35,374 nt of DNA from Verrucomicrobiia bacterium (lineage in GTDB: Bacteria > Verrucomicrobiota > Verrucomicrobiia > Verrucomicrobiales > DEV007). Below, in pieces: positions 6,786-15,457 of this stretch; the stretch's first letter is position 1, and every line of letters starts with the position of its first letter. Both the position numbers and the translations under genes were made by a program. The notes below the pieces were generated by a model. The model was not told where the DNA came from, did no database searches, and worked only from the letters and a program-made list of their open reading frames with translations. The DNA lies in contig JAUIGT010000002.1 of assembly GCA_030432615.1 (NCBI GenBank), positions 1 to 35,374 of the forward strand, read 5' to 3'.

Positions 6786-8374
6786 AGCGGCTCGCCTTTC
6801 TCACGGTCCTGGCCCTGGCGGGAACCTCCGCGGGACTCCGCGCGCAGCACCCGGTTTTCGAAGCCGGGCCGATGCAGGTCCCGTTGACCGAGGACGCCGA
6901 TTCCAGTGACCGGATCGACCAGTTGGTCCTGGAGCAATTGCGGGAACTCCAACTGGAACCTGCCCGCCTCTGCTCGGACGCCGTCTTTCTCCGGCGCGCT
7001 TACCTGGCCACCATCGGTACCCTGCCGACGGAGGAGGAGGCCCGCGATTTTCTCGCCAGCGAGGACGGGACGAAGCGGGCGGTGGTGATCGAGCGACTGC
7101 TGGAGCGGCCCGAGTTCGCCGATTACTGGGCGATGAAGTGGGGCGATCTCCTGCGGGTGAAGGCCGAGTTTCCCATCAAGCTGTGGCCCAACGCGGTGCA
7201 GGCCTATCATCACTGGATCCGGTCCGGCATCGAGCAGAACAAGCCGTTTCACCAGTTCGCGCAGGAACTGCTGGTGGGCAGCGGCAGCAACTTCCGGGAA
7301 GGCCAGGTGAACTTCTATCGCGCCATGCAGGATCGCTCGCCGCGCGGGATCGCCTCGACCGTGGCGCTCACCTTCATGGGCGAGCGGACCGAGCACTGGC
7401 CGGAAAGAAAGCTCGATGCGATGGCCGGATTCTTCGCCAACGTGGCCTACAAATCGACGGCCGAGTGGAAGGAGGAAATCGTCTACTTCGATCCCACCGC
7501 CGACGTGGAAGGCCTCACGGTGGGCGCGATCTTTCCCGACGGCACTCCGGCGACGGTCGATCCGGCGAAGGGCGATCCCCGGGCTCTCTTCGCCACCTGG
7601 CTGTTGCGTCCCGACAATCCCGCCTTCACCGGCAACATCACCAACCGGGTGTGGGCCTGGCTGATGGGGCGGGGCATCGTGCACGAGCCCGACGATTTCC
7701 GCCCGGACAATCCGCCGTCGAACCCCCGGCTCCTCGAATTCCTGCAGCAGGAGTTCATCGAGTCCCGATGCGACATGAAGCACCTCTACCGCATCATCCT
7801 GAATTCCCGGACCTTCCAGTTGTCGTCCATCCCGGTCCAGGACACACCCCTCGCGGCGGCGAACTTTGCCCATTATCCGCTGCGGCGCCTGGAGGCTGAG
7901 GTGCTCATCGACGCCATCAACCAGATCACCGGGACCCGGGAGGAATACAGCAGTCCCATCCCGGAACCGTTCACCTTCGTCCCCGACGACGTGCGTGGCA
8001 TCGCGCTCTCGGATGGCAGCATCACCAGCTCGTTTCTCGAACTGTTCGGCCGCCCGCCGCGCGACACCGGGCGCGAGGCGGAGCGTAGCCGGAACACCAC
8101 GCCCGCCCAGCGATTGCACCTGCTCAACTCGAGTCACATCCAGAAGAAGATCGAGGTCTGCCCTCTGGTCGCGGGTGCCGACGAATTGTCCCCGCAGGAG
8201 CGGGCCGATCTCGCCGAGCGAGCTTACCTGACCCTGCTATCCCGCTATCCGACCGGAGAAGAACTCGCCGCCATCGAGGCTCATGCGGAGGAGACCGGCA
8301 CCTTCGGACGGACCCTGGCCACCGATCTCGTCTGGGCGCTGCTCAATCAGCCGGAATTCTACTTCAATCACTGA
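6782..8374 (+). CDS. Secreted DUF1549/DUF1553 (PSD1-type) protein without cytochrome domain
   Basis: 530 aa from ATG 6782. A Sec signal peptide (MKRLAFLTVLALAGTSAG) is followed by DUF1549 (about 40-250: FLRRAYLATIGTLPT, FADYWAMKWGDLLR) and DUF1553 (about 270-520: TNRVWAWLMGRGIV, YRIILNSRTFQLSS, NSSHIQKKI, and ALLNQPEFYFNH at the end). These domains are hallmarks of Planctomycetes and Verrucomicrobia and their activity is undefined. Many relatives begin with a PSCyt1 CxxCH cytochrome domain; none is present here and no CxxCH was seen. This is one of the few genes in the window with a strong Shine-Dalgarno (GGAGGGGAG, about 5 nt before ATG), which lies inside the upstream gene and fits translational coupling through the ATGA overlap. 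Confidence 0.9.
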   Translation: MKRLAFLTVLALAGTSAGLRAQHPVFEAGPMQVPLTEDADSSDRIDQLVLEQLRELQLEPARLCSDAVFLRRAYLATIGTLPTEEEARDFLASEDGTKRAVVIERLLERPEFADYWAMKWGDLLRVKAEFPIKLWPNAVQAYHHWIRSGIEQNKPFHQFAQELLVGSGSNFREGQVNFYRAMQDRSPRGIASTVALTFMGERTEHWPERKLDAMAGFFANVAYKSTAEWKEEIVYFDPTADVEGLTVGAIFPDGTPATVDPAKGDPRALFATWLLRPDNPAFTGNITNRVWAWLMGRGIVHEPDDFRPDNPPSNPRLLEFLQQEFIESRCDMKHLYRIILNSRTFQLSSIPVQDTPLAAANFAHYPLRRLEAEVLIDAINQITGTREEYSSPIPEPFTFVPDDVRGIALSDGSITSSFLELFGRPPRDTGREAERSRNTTPAQRLHLLNSSHIQKKIEVCPLVAGADELSPQERADLAERAYLTLLSRYPTGEELAAIEAHAEETGTFGRTLATDLVWALLNQPEFYFNH

Positions 8375-8393
8375 ATCCGTACCCGCCCTCGTC

Positions 8394-9770
8394 ATGAAAC
8401 GTTCGCTCGATCACCTTTTCGCCTCCCCGGGGAGTGTCCCCATGTCGCGCCGCGAGGCTCTTCGGCGCTCGGTCTACGGTTCCGCCGGGCTCCTGCTGAT
8501 GGAACCCTTCCGGGTGCTGGGCGCTCGCGATTCTTCCGTCTCCGAAGCGCCGAAAGTCGTCGAGGGCCGGGCCAAGTCCGTCATCCAGATCTGGCTCTGG
8601 GGTGGTCCCTGTCACATCGACACCTTCGATCCGAAGCCGGACGCTGGACGCGCCTTCACCGGGGCGCTCGACCAGGCGATCGAGACCAACGTGTCCGGGA
8701 TTCGCGTGGGCCAGCTCCTGCCCAAGTTGGCGGAGATGGCCGACAGGTATGCGCTGGTGCGGGGAATGACCCACGGCAACAACGGGCACGAGACCGCCGC
8801 CTACCTCGTGCAGACGGGCCGCGCCTCCGAGCGCGACGTCTTTCCCGGATCCGGGGCGGTCGTTTCCTATTTCAAAGGGTATGACGCCGGTTACAGCGGA
8901 CTCATTCCGCCCTACATCGTGCTCACGGAACCGCAGGGCCGATTCTCCGAGGCCGGATTCCTGGGGCCGCGCTACAAGCCTTTCGCCACCGGGGGCGACC
9001 CCAATGCCGGAGTCTTCGCCGTCGAGGGGGTGGTCACGCCCGGCATTTCCGAGGCCCGGCAAAAGAATCGCCGTTCCCTCCTGGGCAGCCTCAACACCCT
9101 GGGCGGCGCCCTGCCCGGCAACGCCGCCATCCGGACGGTGGTGGATTCCGAGGAGCAGGCCTACGAACTGATCCTCGGCGATGCCGGCAAGCTCTTCGAT
9201 CTCGGACAGGAAAAGGACGAGGTCCGCGATCAGTACGGCCGCACGACTTTCGGACAATCGTGCCTCATGGCGCGCCGGCTTGTGGAGAAAGGGGTGCCCT
9301 ACATCACCATCAACTACAAGGGGTGGGACACCCACAAGCAGCATTTCCAGATCATGAACCGGAAGCTGCCGGAACTGGACCAGGGACTCGCCGCGCTGCT
9401 CGAGGATCTCGATGGCAAGGGACTGCTCGACTCCACCATCGTCTGGTGCACGGGCGAGTTCGGGCGCACCCCCAAGGTCGCGACCGAGTCTCCTTGGAAC
9501 GGCGGACGGCATCATTTCGGCAACGCCTTTTCCTGCCTGCTGGCAGGCGGTGGCTTCCAGGGAGGGCAGGTTCTGGGAGCCACCAATGCCACCGGCGAGG
9601 AGGTGGTCGAAAGGCCCGCCTATCCGGCGGACGTCATCGGCAGCATCTATCGCCAGATGGGCATTCCCGCCGACGCCCCACTCCCGCATCCGCAGGGAGT
9701 ACCGACGAAAGTCGTGCCCGACGAGAACGAGGACGTACCCATGGCGGGGCTGCTCGATGAATTGATCTGA
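8394..9770 (+). CDS. DUF1501 protein with twin-arginine-type leader
   Basis: 458 aa from ATG 8394, 19 bp after the DUF1549 gene. The N-terminus has SRREALRRS then a hydrophobic stretch, as in Tat signals. DUF1501 features are clear: IWLWGGPCHIDTFDPKP near residue 65, GWDTH, WCTGEFGRTP and GGRHHFGNAFSCLLAGGG. The family has an alkaline-phosphatase/sulfatase-like fold and is nearly always found beside DUF1549/DUF1553 genes, as here; no reaction has been established. The start follows CCGTACCCGCCCTCGTC, without a Shine-Dalgarno. Tat export with Sec export of its neighbours suggests partners that meet in the periplasm, which is inference. Confidence 0.92.
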   Translation: MKRSLDHLFASPGSVPMSRREALRRSVYGSAGLLLMEPFRVLGARDSSVSEAPKVVEGRAKSVIQIWLWGGPCHIDTFDPKPDAGRAFTGALDQAIETNVSGIRVGQLLPKLAEMADRYALVRGMTHGNNGHETAAYLVQTGRASERDVFPGSGAVVSYFKGYDAGYSGLIPPYIVLTEPQGRFSEAGFLGPRYKPFATGGDPNAGVFAVEGVVTPGISEARQKNRRSLLGSLNTLGGALPGNAAIRTVVDSEEQAYELILGDAGKLFDLGQEKDEVRDQYGRTTFGQSCLMARRLVEKGVPYITINYKGWDTHKQHFQIMNRKLPELDQGLAALLEDLDGKGLLDSTIVWCTGEFGRTPKVATESPWNGGRHHFGNAFSCLLAGGGFQGGQVLGATNATGEEVVERPAYPADVIGSIYRQMGIPADAPLPHPQGVPTKVVPDENEDVPMAGLLDELI

Positions 9771-9776
9771 ACCGAA

Positions 9777-11774
9777 ATGTCAGCAATGAAGGTAGGAAAA
9801 TGCTCGTGGTCGGGGTTGTTGGTCTGCCTGGGATTTTGGCTGGGGTGTGCGGGAATGGCGACCGCGGCCCCGCCCAAGGTCGGTTACGTCTATCCCGCTG
9901 GTGGACAGATGGGCGATTCGTTTGAGGCGGAATTCGGGGGGCAATACCTCGGCGACCCCGTTGCGGTGATCGTCTCCGGGAAAGGCGTCGATGCCGCGAT
10001 TCTCGAACACGACAAGGTGCCCTCGGCGCAGGTGATCAGCGACTACCGCGACAAGTTGAAAACGATTCGGCCGGCACTGAACCGGTTCCACGGAGGCGGC
10101 GATGTACCGGCGGCGGAAGTCATGCCGCGCCTTCTCGAACTGTTGGAAAAGGCCGAGCTGACGGAGAAGAACGTCCGCCACATCGACCAGTACACCCGCC
10201 AGCGGAACGATCCCAAGCGCCAGCTGAATTCCCAGATCGGCGAGACCGTGCGGGTGCGATTCACCGTCGCCGCCGATGCCGAGCCCGGCGTCCGATTCTG
10301 TCGCCTGCTGACCGAGTCGGGTCTCAGCAATCCGCTGCGCTTCGTGGTCGGGCGATTGCCCGAATACCGGGAGCCGGAGGCGTGGCGTTTTTTCCTTCCC
10401 GAATACCTGGGCGTGAAGACCGAGCCGCCCGAGGAGCAGGGAACGCGTGGGCCGGTGACCTTGCCGGCGGTACTCAACGGCCGCATTCTCCCCGGCGAGG
10501 TCGATGAATTCATGATCGAGGCGGCCGAGGGCAACCAGGTGGTGGTCGCGGTGGAGGCGCGCAGCCTGATTCCCTACCTCGCCGACGCAGTCCCGGGCTG
10601 GTTCCAGGCAGTCGTCTCTCTCGAGGACACGCGGGGGAACGAACTCGCCTTCGCCGACGACTACCGGTTCAATCCAGACCCGGTGCTGTTCTTCAAGATC
10701 CCGCGCGACGGCGAGTATCGGATCCGGATTCACGATTCGATCTTCCGCGGACGCGAGGATTTCGTCTACCGGGTCACGGTCGGCGAACTGCCGTTTCTCA
10801 CCGGCATCTCGCCGCTGGGCGGGCAGGCCGGGGCGGAGGTCGATCTCGTTTTCCAGGGCGGCAATCTCGCCGAACGGGAGCGGACGCGATTTCCGCTTCC
10901 CGAGGAACCCGGCATGCTGTTGCTCCGGGCGCGAGGGGAAACCGGGATGTCGAACGCGATCCCGTTTCACGTCGAGAACCTGCCGGAGGACGGCGAACGC
11001 GAGGGCAATGATCGGATCGGCGCCGCCAACGAGATGGACATGCCCGGGATCGTCAACGGCGCCATCGGTTGGCCCGGCGACCAGGATTTCTTCCGGGTCA
11101 AAGGCAAGGGCAACCAGCCGATGACCTTCGAGATCTTCGCCCGCCGGCTCGGTTCCCCGCTCGATGCCAACCTGGGGATTTACGACGATGACGGGAAACA
11201 GATCGCGTGGAACGACGACTTCGAGAATCCCTCGGCCGGACTGACCACCCATCATGCCGACGCCCGTGTCACCGTGACGCTGCCCGCCGACGGCCAGTGT
11301 TTCGTGCGCGTGGCCGACACCCAGAATCGAGGGAGCTACGCCCACGCCTATCGGTTGAAAGTGAGCCAGGGACCGCCGGAGGTGTTCCTGCGGGCGACGC
11401 CGTCGTCACTGAACGCCCGTCCCGGGGCCGCCGCCCAGTTCACGGTGCACGCCGTTCGCCTCGACGGCTACGATGGGCCGATCGAGGTGCGACTGAAGGA
11501 CGCCCCCGCCGGGTTTGCGCTGAGGAATTCCACCATTCCCGCGGGAGAGGATCAGGCTACGTTCTCGATCGCCGTGCCGCCGGGAGCCACCGAGGCGCCC
11601 ATGCCCCTCGCGCTGGAAGGAAGTGCGAAGCGGGATGGAGAGGATCCCGTGACGATCGAGGTCGTGCCCGCCGAGGACATGACGCAGGCCTTCATCCGCC
11701 ACCATTTCGTGCCGGTGGACACGCTCCTGATCGACGTTCGCGAACCTCCCGAGCCGGCGCCGTCCCGGGAGTGA
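9777..11774 (+). CDS. Secreted PPC-domain (pre-peptidase C-terminal-like) protein
   Basis: 665 aa, starting 6 bp after the DUF1501 stop, so the last gene of the four-gene operon. A signal peptide (about 1-31) is followed by an IPT/TIG-like N-terminal region, a first PPC-like beta domain (about 220-335) and a second, clearer PPC domain (about 420-530, with GDQDFFRVKG, LDANLGIYDDDG and a closing YRLKV). A further beta domain (about 535-640) resembles bacterial Ig-like modules (ATPSSLNARPGA). There is no peptidase domain; PPC modules here probably act as binding or scaffold domains. Proteins of this layout regularly accompany DUF1549 and DUF1501 genes. An in-frame ATG at 9786 is an alternative start. 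A role in binding or holding an extracellular substrate is inferred. Confidence 0.85.
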   Translation: MSAMKVGKCSWSGLLVCLGFWLGCAGMATAAPPKVGYVYPAGGQMGDSFEAEFGGQYLGDPVAVIVSGKGVDAAILEHDKVPSAQVISDYRDKLKTIRPALNRFHGGGDVPAAEVMPRLLELLEKAELTEKNVRHIDQYTRQRNDPKRQLNSQIGETVRVRFTVAADAEPGVRFCRLLTESGLSNPLRFVVGRLPEYREPEAWRFFLPEYLGVKTEPPEEQGTRGPVTLPAVLNGRILPGEVDEFMIEAAEGNQVVVAVEARSLIPYLADAVPGWFQAVVSLEDTRGNELAFADDYRFNPDPVLFFKIPRDGEYRIRIHDSIFRGREDFVYRVTVGELPFLTGISPLGGQAGAEVDLVFQGGNLAERERTRFPLPEEPGMLLLRARGETGMSNAIPFHVENLPEDGEREGNDRIGAANEMDMPGIVNGAIGWPGDQDFFRVKGKGNQPMTFEIFARRLGSPLDANLGIYDDDGKQIAWNDDFENPSAGLTTHHADARVTVTLPADGQCFVRVADTQNRGSYAHAYRLKVSQGPPEVFLRATPSSLNARPGAAAQFTVHAVRLDGYDGPIEVRLKDAPAGFALRNSTIPAGEDQATFSIAVPPGATEAPMPLALEGSAKRDGEDPVTIEVVPAEDMTQAFIRHHFVPVDTLLIDVREPPEPAPSRE

Positions 11775-11808
11775 CGGGCCTGAAGCTCGAGGGCTAACTG
11801 CTTTCCTG

Positions 11809-11981
11809 TTATCCCGAGCGAGGAACGGGCCGAGGGATCTTCCGAGCGTCGGACAGCTCCCGCTTGGTTCGGGGACGCACGGATTTCGCAGACTTCGAAC
11901 CCAACTTCGCTCCGCTCGAGAGGACAAGCCAAGGGACGATGAACTCCCGCAGTTCGGCCGGCGAGACGCCCGCACTCCCAG
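11809..11981. repeat. Candidate dispersed intergenic repeat units (two motif types)
   Basis: Between two convergent genes lie ATCCCGAGCG...GAGGGATCT (11811-11840) and GGCCGGCGAGACGCCCGC with ACTCCCAG after it (11956-11981). Both resemble short motifs that recur between genes in many high-GC bacterial genomes, as I remember them; only one copy of each lies in this window, so repetition is not shown here. Neither makes a terminator with a T tract. Confidence 0.3.
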
Positions 11982-11992
11982 CGAGAGATCCG

Positions 11993-14686
11993 CTACTCGA
12001 TCTTCAACAGCTCCTCCGGGGTGAACGGCGCTCGGGCGCCCTGCCCCTCGCGCCATTCCTTCACCATCTTCGGGGTGATCGGGCTGGCGGCGTTGCCCCA
12101 CTCGTTGCGCACGTAGGTGAGCATGGCGGCGAGCTCCTCGTCGTCCACCTCGGGATTGGCGCGCATGCCGGGCATGAGCGGTTGGATGTCGGGCATCTTG
12201 TAGAGTTTGCCATCGACCTCGATCGGTCCCATGACACCCTCCATCACCAGGGCGATGAGCCGGGTGGGGGAACCGGTGACCCATTCGGAATCGACCAGCG
12301 GCGGGGCGAGGGCCTGCAATCCCTTGCCGTGCGGCTGGTGGCAGGCGGCGCAGACCACGGCGTAGTGTTGCTTGCCCAGGGCGAACTGGGCCTTGTCCGC
12401 TTCGGTCTTGAGAAAGGTCTCCTCGGCCTTGCCGGAGAAATCGAAGACCGCCGCCAGTTCCAGGCGCTTCTTGGCGTCTTCGTATCCGCCTTCGTCGGCC
12501 AGCAGGGCGGGCGTGGTCTTCAGGGCGATCGGCTTGAACTTCTTGCCCACCGCTTTCCGACCCGCGAGGAGTCCGTCCACGACCGGTTTCTGGAGCGCCT
12601 TTTCCGAGGCGGCCGCCACAAGCAATTGCTCGGCGAGGGGCGCCCGGCGCTGCTTGGCGGCGGTGACGGCCAGTTCGCGTATCAGTCGGCCGCGGTAAGG
12701 TTCGTCGAGCGCGAGCACCTGCTCCCTCGCCGCGGCCAGCGCCTCAACGTCGTTGGCCTTGACCACGGCGGCGAGCAGCGGCGCGGCCACGTCCAATTCC
12801 GGTTGGTGTCGCAGCACTTCCGCGAGGAAGGCGCCTTCCTGGCCGGCGAGACCGCTGAGGGCGAGGTCTTCGCCGAGTTTCTTCTCATCGCCCTCGGCCG
12901 GCGTTGCCAGCGTCTCCCGCAGGAGATCCAGGGCGGCATCGCGGATGCTTGCGGTTTCCGCGGCGGCGGCGAACACGCCGAGACTGGCCAGCAACTGGCG
13001 TCGCAGGACCGGGGCGGGATCACCTTTGCCCAGGGCGCCCCGGCAGGCACTGACGACGGCGCCGGCCTGGGTGGAATTGGCGAGACTCTCGGCGGCGCGC
13101 AGGGCCTGGGCGGCGACTTCCGGAGGCGCCGAGAAGGCCGCGGCCACGTCTTCGGCGGCGAGGGAGCCCAGTCCCTCCAGTGTCCAGACCGCATGGATAC
13201 GGGCCCGGGGATCGGCGTCCTCGTCGCCGGCGAGCCCGCGCAGGGCGGGGATCACGCTTTCGTCGCCGCGTTCGATGATCAGTCGCTGGGCGGTCTCCCG
13301 CCACCAGCCGTTCGGGTGGGCGAGGTGGGCGACGAGTTCCGCGCTGCTATCCTCGTGCATGCGGGGCGCCTTGCCGCGCGGGTTGCCCTCGTGCACGACC
13401 CGCCAGATGCGTCCGAGACCGACGGGCTTGTCGAGCCCGCGCTCCTCGACCTGTTTGCGGAGGAAGGTGGTCATGTAGGCGGCGTGCTGGAGGATGCCGC
13501 GATAGAAATCGACCAGGTAGAGGGTGCCGTCGGGGGCGGTGTAGCTGTTGACGATGCGGGAGCGCTCGTCGGTGGAGGTGAAGAATTCGCGCCCCTCGTA
13601 CGCCTGGGTGATCTCGAACCGTCCATCCACTTCGGAAACCACGGCCCGTTTCACCAGGTTGCCGCCGGGTTCGTTGATGAAGAGGTTTCCGTAGAATTCC
13701 TCGGGGAACTGGTCGCCCCGGTAGACGGCGAGACCGGACACGGCGGTGGGGCCCTTGAGCCAGCCTTTCTCGTCCAGCATGCTGTCCATGTAACCGCGGT
13801 TGATGCCTGGCGACATGCGCGAGGCCCACATGCGCTGGTCGGTGAGCCGGGTGGAAACCCGGGCGCGAAACTCGTGATTCGGATTGCGTTCCGTCAGGCC
13901 GGGAGCGATTTCCTCGGCGGTGACGCAGTTGGAATTGGTGTTGGTGTAGAGGCGCCCGAAGTCGTCCTGGTCGATACCCCACTGGCCGCGAAACTCCGTC
14001 TTTTCCTCCACCCATTTTCCGTCGATTCGGCGGTAGCGCGTGTCGCACTTGGAGCTGTAGATCCAGTTGTCGAGCGCCATGCGGAGTCCGTTGGGTTTGT
14101 GTTCCGGGTTGCCGCCCTCGGCGTAGTTGTCATCGACGATCACCTGCTGGCCCGCCTTGGGACCGCCGTCCCCGGTTTCGATGATGGCCACTTCGTAGAG
14201 CTTGTCGTTGTCCGCGTAGAGCAGGGCGGTATCGGCCGCGGTCAGGGCGACGGCGCGAGGCAGGACGATGCCGTCGAGAAAAACGGTGTGACGATCGGCT
14301 TTCCCGTCGTCGTCGGTGTCCTCGATAACCGAGATGCGTCCCACGGGTTCGTCCTCGCCCTTGCCATCGGGATTCGGCATGTAGCCGCGCATTTCCGCGA
14401 CCCAGATGCGGCCGTTGCCGTCGAAGGCGAGAGCGACGGGATCGTGGAGCATCGGTTCCGCCGCCACCAACTCGATGGAAAAACCCTCAGGCACGGCGAA
14501 GGTCGCCCGGGCCTTTTCGGAGGTCAGCGTCGGCGCCGCGGGGATCTTCCATTCCGCTGGCGGTGGATCCATGACGTGGCCATCGCGGTCGCCGCGCTGG
14601 GCCAACAGGGTCGAGTCGCCGACCCAACAGGGTAGAATGGCGGCGACGGCGAAAAACAGGGAACGGGAGCGGGAGGGAACTCGCAT
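11993..14686 (-). CDS. PVC-type membrane-bound dehydrogenase-like protein with C-terminal haem domain
   Basis: 897 aa from ATG 14686, which gives a proper signal peptide (MRVPSRSRSLFFAVAAILPC); an upstream in-frame GTG at 14764 would precede the probable promoter. Residues about 50-450 match the beta-propeller of TIGR02604-type proteins (FAVPEGFSIELVAAEP, HDPVALAFDGNGRIWVAEMRGY, YLVDFYRGILQHAAYM). About 450-740 is Ala/Leu-rich and HEAT-like. The C-terminus is a cytochrome c domain with CAACH (C779) and a later MPGM that could supply the axial Met, as in the PVC CxxCH domain TIGR02603. Such proteins are thought to be periplasmic sugar or sorbosone-type dehydrogenases passing electrons to the haem; the substrate is unknown. 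The start follows CCCTTTCCTCCAATCCC. It stands alone, convergent with the PPC gene. Confidence 0.9.
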   Translation of the reverse strand: MRVPSRSRSLFFAVAAILPCWVGDSTLLAQRGDRDGHVMDPPPAEWKIPAAPTLTSEKARATFAVPEGFSIELVAAEPMLHDPVALAFDGNGRIWVAEMRGYMPNPDGKGEDEPVGRISVIEDTDDDGKADRHTVFLDGIVLPRAVALTAADTALLYADNDKLYEVAIIETGDGGPKAGQQVIVDDNYAEGGNPEHKPNGLRMALDNWIYSSKCDTRYRRIDGKWVEEKTEFRGQWGIDQDDFGRLYTNTNSNCVTAEEIAPGLTERNPNHEFRARVSTRLTDQRMWASRMSPGINRGYMDSMLDEKGWLKGPTAVSGLAVYRGDQFPEEFYGNLFINEPGGNLVKRAVVSEVDGRFEITQAYEGREFFTSTDERSRIVNSYTAPDGTLYLVDFYRGILQHAAYMTTFLRKQVEERGLDKPVGLGRIWRVVHEGNPRGKAPRMHEDSSAELVAHLAHPNGWWRETAQRLIIERGDESVIPALRGLAGDEDADPRARIHAVWTLEGLGSLAAEDVAAAFSAPPEVAAQALRAAESLANSTQAGAVVSACRGALGKGDPAPVLRRQLLASLGVFAAAAETASIRDAALDLLRETLATPAEGDEKKLGEDLALSGLAGQEGAFLAEVLRHQPELDVAAPLLAAVVKANDVEALAAAREQVLALDEPYRGRLIRELAVTAAKQRRAPLAEQLLVAAASEKALQKPVVDGLLAGRKAVGKKFKPIALKTTPALLADEGGYEDAKKRLELAAVFDFSGKAEETFLKTEADKAQFALGKQHYAVVCAACHQPHGKGLQALAPPLVDSEWVTGSPTRLIALVMEGVMGPIEVDGKLYKMPDIQPLMPGMRANPEVDDEELAAMLTYVRNEWGNAASPITPKMVKEWREGQGARAPFTPEELLKIE

Positions 14687-14705
14687 GGGATTGGAGGAAA
14701 GGGAT

Positions 14706-14758
14706 GATGGGAGAATCCCGAAGTGATGGGAATTCGGATTCGTGGAGGATGGGAATTC
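14706..14758. repeat. Spaced GATGGGA repeats over the PVC-dehydrogenase promoter
   Basis: GATGGGAATTC occurs at 14725-14735 and again at 14748-14758, with a shorter GATGGGA at 14706-14712. Spacings are 19 and 23 bp, close to two helical turns. The rightmost copy overlaps the putative -10. They may be regulator sites; this is inference. Confidence 0.35.
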
Positions 14759-14763
14759 TAGCA
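14755..14763 (-). promoter_or_regulatory. Extended -10 upstream of the PVC-dehydrogenase gene
   Basis: Read on the minus strand, TGC-TAGAAT forms an extended -10 about 70 bp before the ATG at 14686. No good -35 lies upstream, as is common for extended -10 promoters. Confidence 0.4.
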
Positions 14764-14848
14764 CAAGACGCCCGGGCCGCTTGCGGCTTGTTCGCGGAAG
14801 GATGCCTTCGTCCTTGCGGGATTACGCGGGATCCGGGAGAAAGGAAAC

Positions 14849-15382
14849 GTGGCGATCAAGCACAAGTGGATCTGGCTTTCGGGCCTGGGGCTCCTGGCGG
14901 CGATTGGACTCGGAACCTGTCCGTCGATCGTGGGCCGCGATGTGGTGGAGCGAGCCCGTCTTTCCCACAACATCGGCGCGGCCGGGTCCCTGCTCTTGAT
15001 TTTGAAAGCGTATGAAGCGGACCACGGCCACCTCCCCATGGTCGACGGGCCACCGGGCACGGCGGCTTTCGAAGCGCTGATGGAAGTGCTGGAAAGGGAA
15101 GGCTATCTCGACGGGCCCGAGGCGGTCCACTGGCAGGGGGCCAGGCAAGCGGATCCACAGCCCTGGATTTTCCTGCCAATCGATTCGCTCGATGGGGCCT
15201 GGCCGCGGCAACCGGTCTTCGTTTCTCCCCGGCCCGGCTGGCGAGGCCGGTTCATCGCCGCCTACGCGGATGGTGACGTGGTGGCGGAAAGGACGGGCGC
15301 CGAGAACTGGCGGGACTTTCTCGAAGAGACGGGGAAATTCGGCGCCGAATTGCCGCCTGATCCCGTCTCCAGCGATCCTTGA
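14849..15382 (+). CDS. Small pilin-like anchored protein of unknown function
   Basis: 177 aa from a GTG start, chosen because AAAGGAAAC, one of the few Shine-Dalgarno-like sites here, sits just before it. Residues about 7-25 are a membrane anchor (WLSGLGLLAAIGLG). The next segment, with NIGAAGSLLLILKAYEADHGHLP, resembles the conserved helix of type II secretion pseudopilins that precedes the variable domain. However there is no prepilin GFT-E cleavage site, so it is not a standard pilin. The C-terminus has FVSPRPGWRGRF and AYADGDV, resembling the DG-containing end of planctomycete and verrucomicrobial pilin-like proteins. It lies 75 bp upstream of the Nramp-like gene, which has its own promoter. 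Function is unknown. Confidence 0.75.
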   Translation: MAIKHKWIWLSGLGLLAAIGLGTCPSIVGRDVVERARLSHNIGAAGSLLLILKAYEADHGHLPMVDGPPGTAAFEALMEVLEREGYLDGPEAVHWQGARQADPQPWIFLPIDSLDGAWPRQPVFVSPRPGWRGRFIAAYADGDVVAERTGAENWRDFLEETGKFGAELPPDPVSSDP

Positions 15383-15406
15383 CGGGCGACCGGCCTGCTC
15401 TACAAT
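15379..15406 (+). promoter_or_regulatory. Sigma70-type promoter of the Nramp-like transporter
   Basis: TTGACG (15379-15384) and TACAAT (15401-15406) are separated by 16 nt. The -35 overlaps the stop codon of the preceding gene. The start codon is at 15458, giving a leader of about 45 nt that is C/T-rich near its 3' end. Confidence 0.62.
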
Positions 15407-15457
15407 CGCGGCTCCGAATTCATTTCAGCCAACCCAACCCCCTTCCCGAATTTTCCC

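Noticed and set aside
11880-11930. GGGTTCGAAGTC on the minus strand, resembling a tRNA T loop
   Set aside because: The flanking bases do not form a T stem and no acceptor or anticodon arm can be drawn.
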